DNA of 8,811 nucleotides from Acidobacteriota bacterium (GTDB taxonomy: Bacteria > Acidobacteriota > Terriglobia > Bryobacterales > JACQDG01), in NCBI GenBank assembly GCA_016201185.1, contig JACQDG010000366.1:1-8811 (forward strand), written 5' to 3'. Positions 1 to 5,957 of this stretch are shown here, piece after piece. Numbering within the stretch: the stretch's first letter is position 1; each line of letters begins with the position of its first letter. Below the pieces are notes generated by a model. That model searched no databases. It had not been told where the DNA came from and saw only the letters and a program-made list of their open reading frames with translations. Made by a program: the position numbers and the translations under genes.

Positions 1-17
1 AGCTGAGTTACTCCCGC
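1..17 (-). tRNA. tRNA 5' end, probably tRNA-Gly (partial, cut by window edge)
   Basis: Read on the minus strand, the last 17 bases are GCGGGAGTAACTCAGCT. This fits a tRNA start: a 7-base acceptor arm GCGGGAG, then T8 A9, a D-stem ACTC, and the invariant A14 G15. The acceptor sequence GCGGGAG is typical of bacterial tRNA-Gly (GCC or similar anticodon), but the anticodon lies outside the window, so the identity is inferred. A strong promoter sits immediately upstream, which supports a real stable-RNA gene. It lies downstream of galT on the same strand, separated by 56 bases. Confidence 0.75.
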
Positions 18-31
18 TTCCTCCAGTTTCG

Positions 32-61
32 ATTCTAGCGACGGTTAAGCTAGAGTGTCAA
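32..61 (-). promoter_or_regulatory. sigma70-type promoter of the tRNA gene
   Basis: On the minus strand a perfect -35 box TTGACA (56-61) is followed after 18 bases by TAGAAT (32-37), a 5/6 match to the -10 consensus. The -10 box ends 14 bases before the first tRNA base, so transcription would start about 7 bases upstream of the mature 5' end, a short leader for RNase P to remove. The -35 begins only 12 bases after the galT stop, so the tRNA has its own promoter and need not depend on galT read-through. Confidence 0.7.
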
Positions 62-73
62 CCGAGCGGGTTC

Positions 74-1114
74 TCAGACGGAGAGCGCCGGCTTGGCTTC
101 GCCCACCGGCTCGGTCAGGCTGGCCTCGCGCAGGAACCGGGCGGACTCCTCGGGCGGCGTGGGGTTGATGTAAAAACCCGAGCCCCATTCAAAGCCCGCC
201 ACCTTGGTCAGCTTGGGCATCACTTCCAGGTGCCAATGGTAGTAGTCCTGGGTATTCTCGGTGAGCGGAGAGGTGTGCAGCACGTAGTTGTAGGGCGGGT
301 ACTCCAGCACCTGGTCGAGCTTCTGCAGCAATTGCTTGAGCACCTTGGCCAGGTTCTCGAAAACGTGGGATTGGGAGTTCTCGAAGGACGCCTCGTGCTG
401 CTTCGGCAGGACCCAGGTCTCGAACGGGAAGCGCGGCGCGTAAGGCGCCAACACCAGGAAGTGTTCGGTTTCCTGGATTACACGGGCGTTGGAAACCGAC
501 TCCTGGCGAATAATGTCACAGAAGATGCAGCGCTCCTTGAAGTTGAAGTAGAGCTTGGCGCCCTCTACCTCCTCGCGCACGTAGATCGGCACGACCGGCA
601 AAGCGATCAACTGGGAATGGGTGTGCTCGAGGGAGGCGCCGGCGGCCTCGCCGTGGTTCTTGAAGGTGAGGATGTAGCGGAAGCGCTTGTCCTTCTTCAG
701 GTCGAGCATGCGGTCGCGGTAGGCCCACAGCACGTCCTCCACGCGCTTTTCGGGCAACTGCGCCAGGGTCATGTTGTGCAGCGGCGTTTCGATAATCACC
801 TCGTGGGCTCCGACGCCGTTCATCTTGTCGAACAGGCCTTCTCCCTGGCGGGCCAGCTCGCCCTCGATGCCCAAGGCGGGGAACTTGTTGGGCACCACGC
901 GCAGCGACCACCCCCGCTGGTCCTTCCCCAGGCCGTTTTGCCGCCAGCCCAGGATTTCAGGCGGGGTTTTGTCCTCGTTGCCTTCGCAAAAAGGACAAAA
1001 CCGGCCGGACGTGGTTGTCACCGGCTCGCGCAGAAAGTCGCTGGGCCGCTTGGCCCGATCGGTAGCGATAATGACCCACCGCCCCACGATGGGGTCTTTT
1101 CTCAATTCAGGCAA
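74..1114 (-). CDS. galT: galactose-1-phosphate uridylyltransferase
   Basis: 346-residue cytoplasmic HIT-superfamily enzyme of the Leloir pathway: UDP-glucose + galactose-1-phosphate to glucose-1-phosphate + UDP-galactose, through a uridylyl-histidine intermediate. The N-terminus (PELRKDPIVGRWVIIATDR) is typical of the family. The active-site H-x-H-x-Q is HTHSQ at residues 164-168, with His166 the expected nucleophile. Metal-type cysteine pairs are CPFC (40-43) and CIFC (196-199), and His104 lies where the family has another zinc ligand. The C-terminal YYHWHLE (291-297) is also conserved. The start is TTG at 1114, chosen because it gives the family N-terminus and follows a strong SD, GGGGAGG, 9 bases upstream. 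It lies 22 bases after yraN, last in a tight operon. No galK or galE is visible. The related ADP-glucose phosphorylase activity cannot be excluded from sequence alone. Confidence 0.92.
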   Translation of the reverse strand: MPELRKDPIVGRWVIIATDRAKRPSDFLREPVTTTSGRFCPFCEGNEDKTPPEILGWRQNGLGKDQRGWSLRVVPNKFPALGIEGELARQGEGLFDKMNGVGAHEVIIETPLHNMTLAQLPEKRVEDVLWAYRDRMLDLKKDKRFRYILTFKNHGEAAGASLEHTHSQLIALPVVPIYVREEVEGAKLYFNFKERCIFCDIIRQESVSNARVIQETEHFLVLAPYAPRFPFETWVLPKQHEASFENSQSHVFENLAKVLKQLLQKLDQVLEYPPYNYVLHTSPLTENTQDYYHWHLEVMPKLTKVAGFEWGSGFYINPTPPEESARFLREASLTEPVGEAKPALSV

Positions 1115-1136
1115 ACTGGAATTCCTCCCCGCGTTT

Positions 1137-1565
1137 TCATCGCCGTCTGGCAGCCGCCGACCGGGGCGAGAAGGCGTCCTTGTGGACCTCGATCCGTACC
1201 GGGTTCTGCCAAATCACACTGACCGTGTCGAAACGCGCGCAAGACCACCCGAGGCCGGCCCGCCGGAGATAAACCGCAGCGGCGCCGAGAATGTTCAGTC
1301 GTTTCTGGGAATCGATGGCTTCTTCCGGCGCCCCGAAATCACCAGTGATCCGCGTTTTGACCTCGATAAAAGCCAGTTTTTGCCCATCCCACCCGATGAG
1401 GTCTACCTCGCCCCGGCCATCCCGGGCGCGGTAGTTGCGAGCCACCATAGTATATCCAAGTTTCCGAAGATGTCTATAGGCCGCATCTTCGCCAAGTCGG
1501 CCCAGGCGCTGGCGTTCCGTCTCTTCCGCAAGGCCCCGCTCAAACAGCTTGGCGAGCAGCTTCAC
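1137..1565 (-). CDS. yraN: YraN/UPF0102 family endonuclease-fold protein
   Basis: 142-residue protein of the UPF0102 (YraN) family, small cytoplasmic proteins with a restriction-endonuclease-like fold related to Holliday-junction resolvases. The cellular role of the family is poorly defined. The family signature is visible: GRLGEDAA (residues 22-29), RNYRARDGRGEVDLI (43-57) and AFIEVKTR (65-72). The putative PD-(D/E)xK catalytic set is Glu53/Asp55 with Glu68-x-Lys70, so the active site looks intact. Length is close to the usual ~120-140. The start is GTG at 1565, inside the 3' end of the methyltransferase gene (26-base overlap); a GAGG lies 9 bases before the start codon, which suggests translational coupling. 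It is followed by galT after 22 bases. The C-terminus is Arg/Ala-rich. Confidence 0.88.
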   Translation of the reverse strand: MKLLAKLFERGLAEETERQRLGRLGEDAAYRHLRKLGYTMVARNYRARDGRGEVDLIGWDGQKLAFIEVKTRITGDFGAPEEAIDSQKRLNILGAAAVYLRRAGLGWSCARFDTVSVIWQNPVRIEVHKDAFSPRSAAARRR

Positions 1566-2088
1566 CCTTCAGCACCTCAAACTCGAAGACCATAGCTTTG
1601 CCGCGGACCACATAGCAGAGGTAATGCTCCCAGAAGCGGCGGAAAGTCAGGGAATGATTAACGGCCCATTCGAAGCCGAGCCACTTCCAAAGGCGGAGCA
1701 ACTTCACCTGGACGCGGCGCTCCCGCAGCCGGGCCCGGCTGTAGTAGCCGAATCCCCCGTTGCGGTCGCCGAAGTAGCGGAAGGAGAAGCTGTTCAGGTG
1801 CCAGCGATGGGTGGGATCGCAAAAGGAGCTGAAATCGGTGTAGTGCGGCGTCTCGATCAGAATGCGGCCGCCGGGCCGGCTCAGCCGGTGCAGCTCCTCC
1901 ACAGTCGCGATCACGTCGGCCACGTGCTCGATCACGTGGATCACGCGGATCTGGTCGAAGCGATCGCCGGCAAAAGGATAGGGGACACGGTTCAGGTCGC
2001 AGATGACGTCGGCGGCGGTGTCCCGGTTGCGGTCGATCCCGATCGCCCCTGGATGCTTGTTTCTACCGCAGCCGACGTCGAGGATCAT
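1540..2088 (-). CDS. class I SAM-dependent methyltransferase
   Basis: 182-residue protein with the class I methyltransferase Rossmann fold. SAM motif I is ILDVGCGRNK (residues 2-11), followed by the acidic strand end GIDRN (17-21), CDLN (30-33), a conserved HVIEHV (51-56) and RPGG (71-74). The core matches small methyltransferases often found near polysaccharide or lipid modification genes, but the substrate is unknown. The ATG at 2088 is preferred over a longer in-frame opening back to 2343 because that extension is low-complexity Arg/Ala/Gly sequence antisense-framed to the aminotransferase. ATG at 2088 also gives a classic ATGA stop-start overlap with the upstream aminotransferase. The N-terminus begins almost at motif I, which is unusually short but seen in this type. 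The 3' end overlaps yraN by 26 bases. Confidence 0.85.
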   Translation of the reverse strand: MILDVGCGRNKHPGAIGIDRNRDTAADVICDLNRVPYPFAGDRFDQIRVIHVIEHVADVIATVEELHRLSRPGGRILIETPHYTDFSSFCDPTHRWHLNSFSFRYFGDRNGGFGYYSRARLRERRVQVKLLRLWKWLGFEWAVNHSLTFRRFWEHYLCYVVRGKAMVFEFEVLKGEAARQAV

Positions 2089-3431
2089 AACCCGCCTATC
2101 ACGCCTTCCAGGATATCCAGCGCGCAATCGGCCTGATCGGCGTCGAGGTTGAGCGGAGGCATCAAACGCAGGACGTTCTCCCCGCAGCCGAGGACCAGCA
2201 GCCCGCGCTCGAAGGCCCCCTGCACCGCCCGGTCGCGAAGGGCCGGCGCTTGCTGCTTGCTCTGCTGGTCGGTGACAAACTCGATGCCGATCATCAGCCC
2301 CATGCCGCGCACATCGCCCACCACGGGGAAGCGGCGGGGCCACTCCGCCAGCCGGTCGAGCATGCGCCGACCGATCCGTGCGGCATTCTCGACCAGGCCT
2401 TCCTCGAGCAGCTCGATAGTAGCTAGCGCAGCGGCAATGGAAACCGGGTTGCCGCCGAACGTGGAGGCGTGCGAGCCCGGCCCCCAGCTCATGAAATCAG
2501 CGGAAGCGATAGTAACCCCCAAAGGCATCCCGCTGGCAATTCCTTTGGCCGTGACCAGAATGTCCGGGGCGACCCCGGCGTGCTGACAGGCCCACATTTT
2601 GCCCGTGCGCCCCACGCCGCATTGCACTTCGTCGAACACCAGGGCGATGCCGTGGCGGTCCGCGATCCGCCGCAGCTCCTCGAGGAATTTCGGGGGTGGA
2701 ACAATATAACCTCCTTCCCCCTGGATCGGCTCGACCACAATGGCCGCTACTTCCTTGGACGGCAGAATCGTGCGGAACAGGTCGCGCTCGATCACCGTGG
2801 CGCACTCCACGGCGCAAGCGTCCGGCGTCAGACCGTAGGGACAGCGGTAGCAGTAGGCATAAGGAACATGGTAGACGCCCGGGACCAGGGGGCCGAATTT
2901 GTGGCGCTGCACGGGCTTGCTGGCCGTCAGCGACAGGGCGCCCATAGTGCGCCCGTGGAAGGCCCCCAGGAAGGCGATGAACTTGTCCCGCCCGGTATGG
3001 TAGCGGGCCAGCTTCATAGCCGCTTCGACGGCCTCGGTGCCGGAATTGCCGAAGTAGACCTTTTTCGGGGCGTCGCCCGGAGCGATTTCGGCCAGCTTCC
3101 GCGCCAGCCGCGCCATGCCTTCGTAGTAGAAATCGGTCCCTGACATGTGGATCAGCTCGGCGGCCTGCTTCTGGATCGCCTCGACCACGCGCGGATGGCA
3201 GTGGCCGGTGGCCACCACCGCGATGCCGGCGCTGCAATCGAGAAAGCGGTTGCCGTCCACGTCTTCCACGATGGCCCCCTGCCCGCGCTTCACCACCAGC
3301 GGATAAGCGCGCGTGTAGGAGGGCGAGACGTACTGCTCGTCCAGCGCCAGGATGCGCCGGGCGTTCGGCCCCGGCAGGGGGGTAGAGAGCATCGGAAAAC
3401 GCTCGCTGGTGTTGATCATTGGGCCGGTCAT
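2085..3431 (-). CDS. class-III PLP aminotransferase (acetylornithine/4-aminobutyrate type)
   Basis: 448-residue fold-type I PLP enzyme of the class-III (omega) aminotransferase family. Visible motifs are GNSGTEAVE (128-136, phosphate site), AFHGRT (157-162), VFDEVQ (265-270; Asp267 to the pyridine nitrogen), TAKG with the Schiff-base Lys296, and STFGGNP (323-329). The length and the GIAVVATGH N-terminal region fit the acetylornithine/ornithine/GABA aminotransferase group. This group also contains archaeal ornithine aminotransferases and amino-acid racemases, so the substrate is not assigned. A cysteine-rich segment, Cys194, 197, 206 and 210, is present. ATG at 3431 is chosen because AGGAGG lies 5 bases upstream; a TTG at 3467 would only add a non-conserved stretch. 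The gene heads a coupled run with the methyltransferase, yraN and galT, and its ribosome site lies in a predicted hairpin. Confidence 0.88.
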   Translation of the reverse strand: MTGPMINTSERFPMLSTPLPGPNARRILALDEQYVSPSYTRAYPLVVKRGQGAIVEDVDGNRFLDCSAGIAVVATGHCHPRVVEAIQKQAAELIHMSGTDFYYEGMARLARKLAEIAPGDAPKKVYFGNSGTEAVEAAMKLARYHTGRDKFIAFLGAFHGRTMGALSLTASKPVQRHKFGPLVPGVYHVPYAYCYRCPYGLTPDACAVECATVIERDLFRTILPSKEVAAIVVEPIQGEGGYIVPPPKFLEELRRIADRHGIALVFDEVQCGVGRTGKMWACQHAGVAPDILVTAKGIASGMPLGVTIASADFMSWGPGSHASTFGGNPVSIAAALATIELLEEGLVENAARIGRRMLDRLAEWPRRFPVVGDVRGMGLMIGIEFVTDQQSKQQAPALRDRAVQGAFERGLLVLGCGENVLRLMPPLNLDADQADCALDILEGVIGGL

Positions 3432-3482
3432 ACATTCCTCCTGTTGCGGGTGCGGTGATCTCCTCAACAGCCAGGAGGATGT
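3432..3482 (-). promoter_or_regulatory. inverted repeat that would sequester the aminotransferase ribosome binding site
   Basis: In the minus-strand mRNA, ACATCCTCCTG (3482-3472) is the complement of CAGGAGGAATGT (3443-3432) apart from one bulged A, giving 11 pairs. The second arm is the Shine-Dalgarno AGGAGG and ends directly against the ATG at 3431. An inner GTTG/CAAC (3468-3465 with 3446-3443) could extend the stem. The loop is about 28 bases. A fold like this would hide the ribosome site, so the leader may control translation. No ligand-binding domain is recognised, and the function is inferred from base pairing only. Confidence 0.5.
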
Positions 3483-3524
3483 TAGTCGGCGCCGAACAGG
3501 GCGGGACGCAGGTCAGAAGGTGTG

Positions 3525-3564
3525 TAAGGGCACGCCATCCCGCCCTTATTATGCCACGCGGGAT
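3525..3564 (-). repeat. two overlapping, mutually exclusive inverted repeats between toxin and aminotransferase
   Basis: Repeat one is ATCCCGC (3537-3543) with GCGGGAT (3558-3564), separated by 14 bases. Repeat two is TAAGGGC (3525-3531) with GCCCTTA (3542-3548), separated by 10 bases. They share bases 3542-3543, so only one stem can form at a time. They sit just after the toxin stop codon. No T-run follows on the minus strand, so this is not a convincing intrinsic terminator. It could be a weak transcript end, an operator, or chance. Confidence 0.4.
3548..3556 (-). promoter_or_regulatory. possible extended -10 promoter for the aminotransferase operon
   Basis: Minus-strand TGGCATAAT matches the extended -10 pattern (TGn plus a 5/6 -10 hexamer). 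No convincing -35 lies 16-18 bases upstream, which is tolerated in extended -10 promoters. Transcription would begin near 3541, giving a leader of about 110 bases that carries the SD-sequestering repeat. It lies 18 bases beyond the toxin stop, so the aminotransferase operon may be transcribed separately from the toxin-antitoxin genes. Confidence 0.4.
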
Positions 3565-3573
3565 CAGTTCCGG

Positions 3574-4002
3574 CTAGTAGGTGGTGAGCCCCGCGACCCG
3601 CGCCAGCTTTCGCCGGCTGGCATCACAGGTGTAAAAAACTTCTGCCCGCAAAACCAGAGCCGCCGCTACATGCAGAATATCGAGAGTACGGACTCCGAGG
3701 GCCGCGGTGTGCTTTCTGGCCAGTTGTCTCGCTTTCTCATACACGGCGGAAGGGAGCGGCCTCAAAGAGAGAACCTCGCTCCGGATGTCGCCCTGAAAGG
3801 CATGGTAAGCGGCCTCAGCCTCGACGCGGCGGATTTCTTTCCGAAATACCCGCAACTCCAAAGCGTTCGTTATTTCCACCTCTCCGAACGGCGTCACCAG
3901 AAAGACAGTGCTGCCGCGGCTCATCTGAGCTGCGGCCCGGGCGGAGTTAGCGTCCGGGGTGTAAAGGGAAATCAGGAAGCTGGTATCGGCGTAGGCCTTC
4001 AA
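3574..4002 (-). CDS. vapC: PIN-domain toxin of a type II toxin-antitoxin module (VapC-like)
   Basis: 142-residue PIN-domain protein, expected to be a Mg-dependent ribonuclease that inhibits translation when freed from its antitoxin. The conserved acidic residues are in place: Asp6 in YADTSFLISLY, Glu43 in EVEITNAL, Asp108 in RTLDILHVAAA and Asp127 in YTCDASRRKLA, so the nuclease site looks intact. Length fits the family (about 130-145). The start is TTG at 4002, giving the usual PIN N-terminus and overlapping the antitoxin stop by 4 bases (TTGA), which implies coupled translation with toxin made at a lower rate. It is followed by the aminotransferase gene 142 bases later. Confidence 0.88.
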   Translation of the reverse strand: MKAYADTSFLISLYTPDANSARAAAQMSRGSTVFLVTPFGEVEITNALELRVFRKEIRRVEAEAAYHAFQGDIRSEVLSLRPLPSAVYEKARQLARKHTAALGVRTLDILHVAAALVLRAEVFYTCDASRRKLARVAGLTTY

Positions 4003-4241
4003 TACCGGTCTCTTTCCCTGGCCAGGAGCTCGGCCCCGCTCACCTTGAGAACCTTCTTGCCGTAAATCTTTTTCAAGCGGGCCAGGAAGTCAGGCCGGTG
4101 AGGAGAAGGCGGCGATTCAGGCGGAGAGAGCCGGGCAATCACCCTCTTTCTTTTCGTAATCTGGATTTCCTCGCCTTCCTGTAGAAGGCTCTCCACTTGC
4201 GAAAAGCGGTAGCGGAGGTCGCGAACCGTGGCGGTCCTCAT
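3999..4241 (-). CDS. Phd/YefM-type antitoxin
   Basis: 80-residue antitoxin partner of the adjacent PIN toxin. The N-terminal half (TATVRDLRYRFSQVESLLQEG, then EEIQITKRKRVIARLSP) matches the Phd/YefM DNA-binding fold, which binds its own operator. The C-terminal part, residues ~40-80, is Pro-rich and then charged, as expected for a flexible toxin-binding tail. The ATG at 4241 is chosen over in-frame ATGs at 4250 and 4271 because homologous sequence begins there and because those upstream ATGs overlap or precede the TATAAT box. No SD precedes 4241, consistent with leaderless initiation. It lies 37 bases after cysS, with its own promoter between. Confidence 0.85.
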   Translation of the reverse strand: MRTATVRDLRYRFSQVESLLQEGEEIQITKRKRVIARLSPPESPPSPHRPDFLARLKKIYGKKVLKVSGAELLARERDRY

Positions 4242-4276
4242 GTGATACATTATAGCATCACAATTTTGCATGGGAA
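4242..4276 (-). promoter_or_regulatory. toxin-antitoxin promoter with palindromic operator
   Basis: On the minus strand TGCTATAAT (4257-4249) is a perfect extended -10 element. A weak -35, TTCCCA (4276-4271), lies 16 bases upstream. The -10 hexamer is the exact centre of a 20-base palindrome (4242-4261) whose 7-base arms, GTGATGC and GTATCAC, pair at 6 of 7 positions. This is the expected place for an autorepressing antitoxin. Only 7 bases separate the -10 from the antitoxin ATG, so the mRNA would start at or next to the start codon. Confidence 0.65.
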
Positions 4277-4278
4277 GC

Positions 4279-5676
4279 CTAGCTGTACTTCCAGCGGGTT
4301 CCTTCTTTGGTGTCTTCCAGGATTACACCGCGGTCGGCCAGCTCCTTGCGGATGTGGTCGGCCTTGGCGAAATCCCGGGCTTTGCGGGCGGACAGGCGCT
4401 CCTGTATGGCGCGCTCGATCTCCTCGGTCGAAAGGCGCCCTTCCCGGCTGACCTCGAGCACGTCGAAAATGCGGTCGAAGCGGGAGAGTAAGTCGAGCGC
4501 CGCGGCCCGGTTGCCCTCCAGGAACTCCCTGGCGTCCATCTGCGTGTTCGCTTCGCGGACATACTCGAAGACGGCGGCCAGGGCCTGGGCGGTGTTCAGA
4601 TCGTCATCCAGACCGGCCTCGAACTGGCGGCGTGCTTCGCCGGCGAGCTCCGTCAGTCGAGGGTTCTCGCCGGTCCGGAACCGCTCGGTCTCGAGCCGCA
4701 GACGGAAGTTGCGCAGCCGCTCGATGGCCGTGGCTGCCGACTGCAGGGCGTCGAACGTGAAATTGAGCTGCTTGCGGTAAGGCACGGAGGCCAGCAGGTA
4801 GCGCACCGCTTCCGGGGAGTGGCCTCGGGCCAGAACGTCGCGGAGGGTATAAAAATTGCCCAGCGACTTGGACATCTTCTGCCCTTCGACCAGCAGGAAT
4901 TCGGCGTGCAGCCAGTAGCGGACGAAGGGCTTGCCGGTGATGGCCTCGGACTGGGCGATCTCGTTTTCGTGGTGGGGAAAGACCAGGTCGATGCCGCCGG
5001 TGTGGATGTCCAGGGTGTCACCCAGGTATTTCATCGACATAACGCTGCACTCGATGTGCCAGCCCGGGCGGCCTGGGCCAAAGGGGGCGTCCCAGAAGGG
5101 CTCGCCGGGCTTGGGCGCTTTCCACACGGCGAAGTCGCGGACATCTGCCTTGTCGTATTCATCCACATCCACGCGAGCCCCGGTGCGCATGCCGGCGACA
5201 TCGATCTTGGAAAGCTTGCCGTAGCCCGGGAAGCCGGAGATGCGGTAATAAATCGAGCCGTCGCTCTGGTAAGTGATGCCTTTTTCGCCCAGTTTCTGGA
5301 TGGCCGCGATCATGTCCGGGATGTGGTCGGTGGCGCGGACGACGCGGTCGGGACGCTCCAGGCGCAGCTTGCGGGCGTCCTCCTCCAGGGCGGCGATGTA
5401 GAAATCCGTGTATTCCCGCAGCGACTTTCCCTTCTGCCCGGCGTTGCGGATGATTTTGTCCTCCACGTCGGTGATGTTCATAACGTGGTCCAGCCGGTAG
5501 CCGGAATAGCGCAGGTACCGGCGCAGGATGTCCTGGAAGACAAAGGTGCGGAAGTTGCCGATGTGGGCATAGTCGTAAACAGTGGGCCCGCAGGTGTACA
5601 TGCGGACGATGTTGTCTTCCAGGGGGACGAAGGGTTCCAGGCGGTTGGTCAGGGTGTTGAACAGGTGTAACGCCAT
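4279..5676 (-). CDS. cysS: cysteinyl-tRNA synthetase
   Basis: 465-residue class I aminoacyl-tRNA synthetase that charges tRNA-Cys with cysteine in the cytoplasm. The HIGH-type signature is HIGN (38-41) and KMSKS is at 267-271 within GQKMSKSLGNF. The zinc that selects cysteine would be held by Cys29 (TCGPTVYDY), Cys210 (WHIEC), His235 and Glu239 (FPHHENE), all present. The C-terminus (from about 320) is the helical anticodon-side region ending EGTRWKYS, normal for the family, and the length matches. The start is ATG at 5676. The SD upstream is poor. The gene is divergent from the ilv operon and is followed on its strand by the toxin-antitoxin promoter, with no clear terminator between. Confidence 0.97.
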   Translation of the reverse strand: MALHLFNTLTNRLEPFVPLEDNIVRMYTCGPTVYDYAHIGNFRTFVFQDILRRYLRYSGYRLDHVMNITDVEDKIIRNAGQKGKSLREYTDFYIAALEEDARKLRLERPDRVVRATDHIPDMIAAIQKLGEKGITYQSDGSIYYRISGFPGYGKLSKIDVAGMRTGARVDVDEYDKADVRDFAVWKAPKPGEPFWDAPFGPGRPGWHIECSVMSMKYLGDTLDIHTGGIDLVFPHHENEIAQSEAITGKPFVRYWLHAEFLLVEGQKMSKSLGNFYTLRDVLARGHSPEAVRYLLASVPYRKQLNFTFDALQSAATAIERLRNFRLRLETERFRTGENPRLTELAGEARRQFEAGLDDDLNTAQALAAVFEYVREANTQMDAREFLEGNRAAALDLLSRFDRIFDVLEVSREGRLSTEEIERAIQERLSARKARDFAKADHIRKELADRGVILEDTKEGTRWKYS

Positions 5677-5793
5677 GGGGACGAAGGATCAGGCAATCTT
5701 CGATGGTAACATCGGAGGGGCGCGTGCGGCGGGGACGGCAAAGCTGTAGCGGTCCCGCAATCATTGACATAAGGAAAATGCATACCTGGCCGC

Positions 5794-5821
5794 TTGACCC
5801 TTGCCAGAGCTTGTGTCTAAA
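5794..5821 (+). promoter_or_regulatory. candidate promoter of the ilvBNC operon
   Basis: TTGACC (5794-5799, 5/6 to the -35 consensus) is followed after 16 bases by TCTAAA (5816-5821, 4/6 to the -10 consensus). Transcription would start near 5828, giving a leader of about 320 bases before ilvB. That is long enough to hold the leader peptide and attenuator, with about 130 bases before the peptide. The -10 is weak, so this is the best candidate rather than a firm call. Confidence 0.4.
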
Positions 5822-5957
5822 CTACTTAGTTGGATTGTCTTGGCTCAATCCCATGAAGTTGAACCGCGAGTTCGGGATGAGGATGTCGTGGAAGCGTGGG
5901 GAAGACTTCGCCCCTCCTCGATGCAGCCGCGCCCAGCGACCGGCCGCCGTCATTCCG

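Noticed and set aside
34..54. 6-pair inverted repeat TCTAGC/GCTAGA after galT as a terminator
   Set aside because: AT/GC-mixed short stem without a T-run, lying in the -10/-35 spacer of the tRNA promoter; likely chance.
230..1595. Long plus-strand open frames opposite galT and yraN
   Set aside because: They are antisense shadows of conserved genes in GC-rich DNA, with no recognisable domains.
2089..2343. 85-codon N-terminal extension of the methyltransferase frame
   Set aside because: Arg/Ala/Gly-rich, overlaps the aminotransferase coding sequence in another frame, and makes the ATGA junction meaningless. It is a GC-rich shadow frame.
3432..3467. Longer aminotransferase start at TTG 3467
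   Set aside because: It adds 12 non-conserved residues, whereas ATG at 3431 has AGGAGG at 5 bases.
5764..5769. Perfect TTGACA on the plus strand
   Set aside because: No -10-like hexamer occurs 15-19 bases downstream; the region there is GC-rich. The TTGACC at 5794 has a better partner.
5853..5875. Sequence resembling a T-box core (GAACCGCG)
   Set aside because: It matches only part of the T-box motif, lies far from the terminator, and no specifier stem with an Ile or Val codon bulge is visible.
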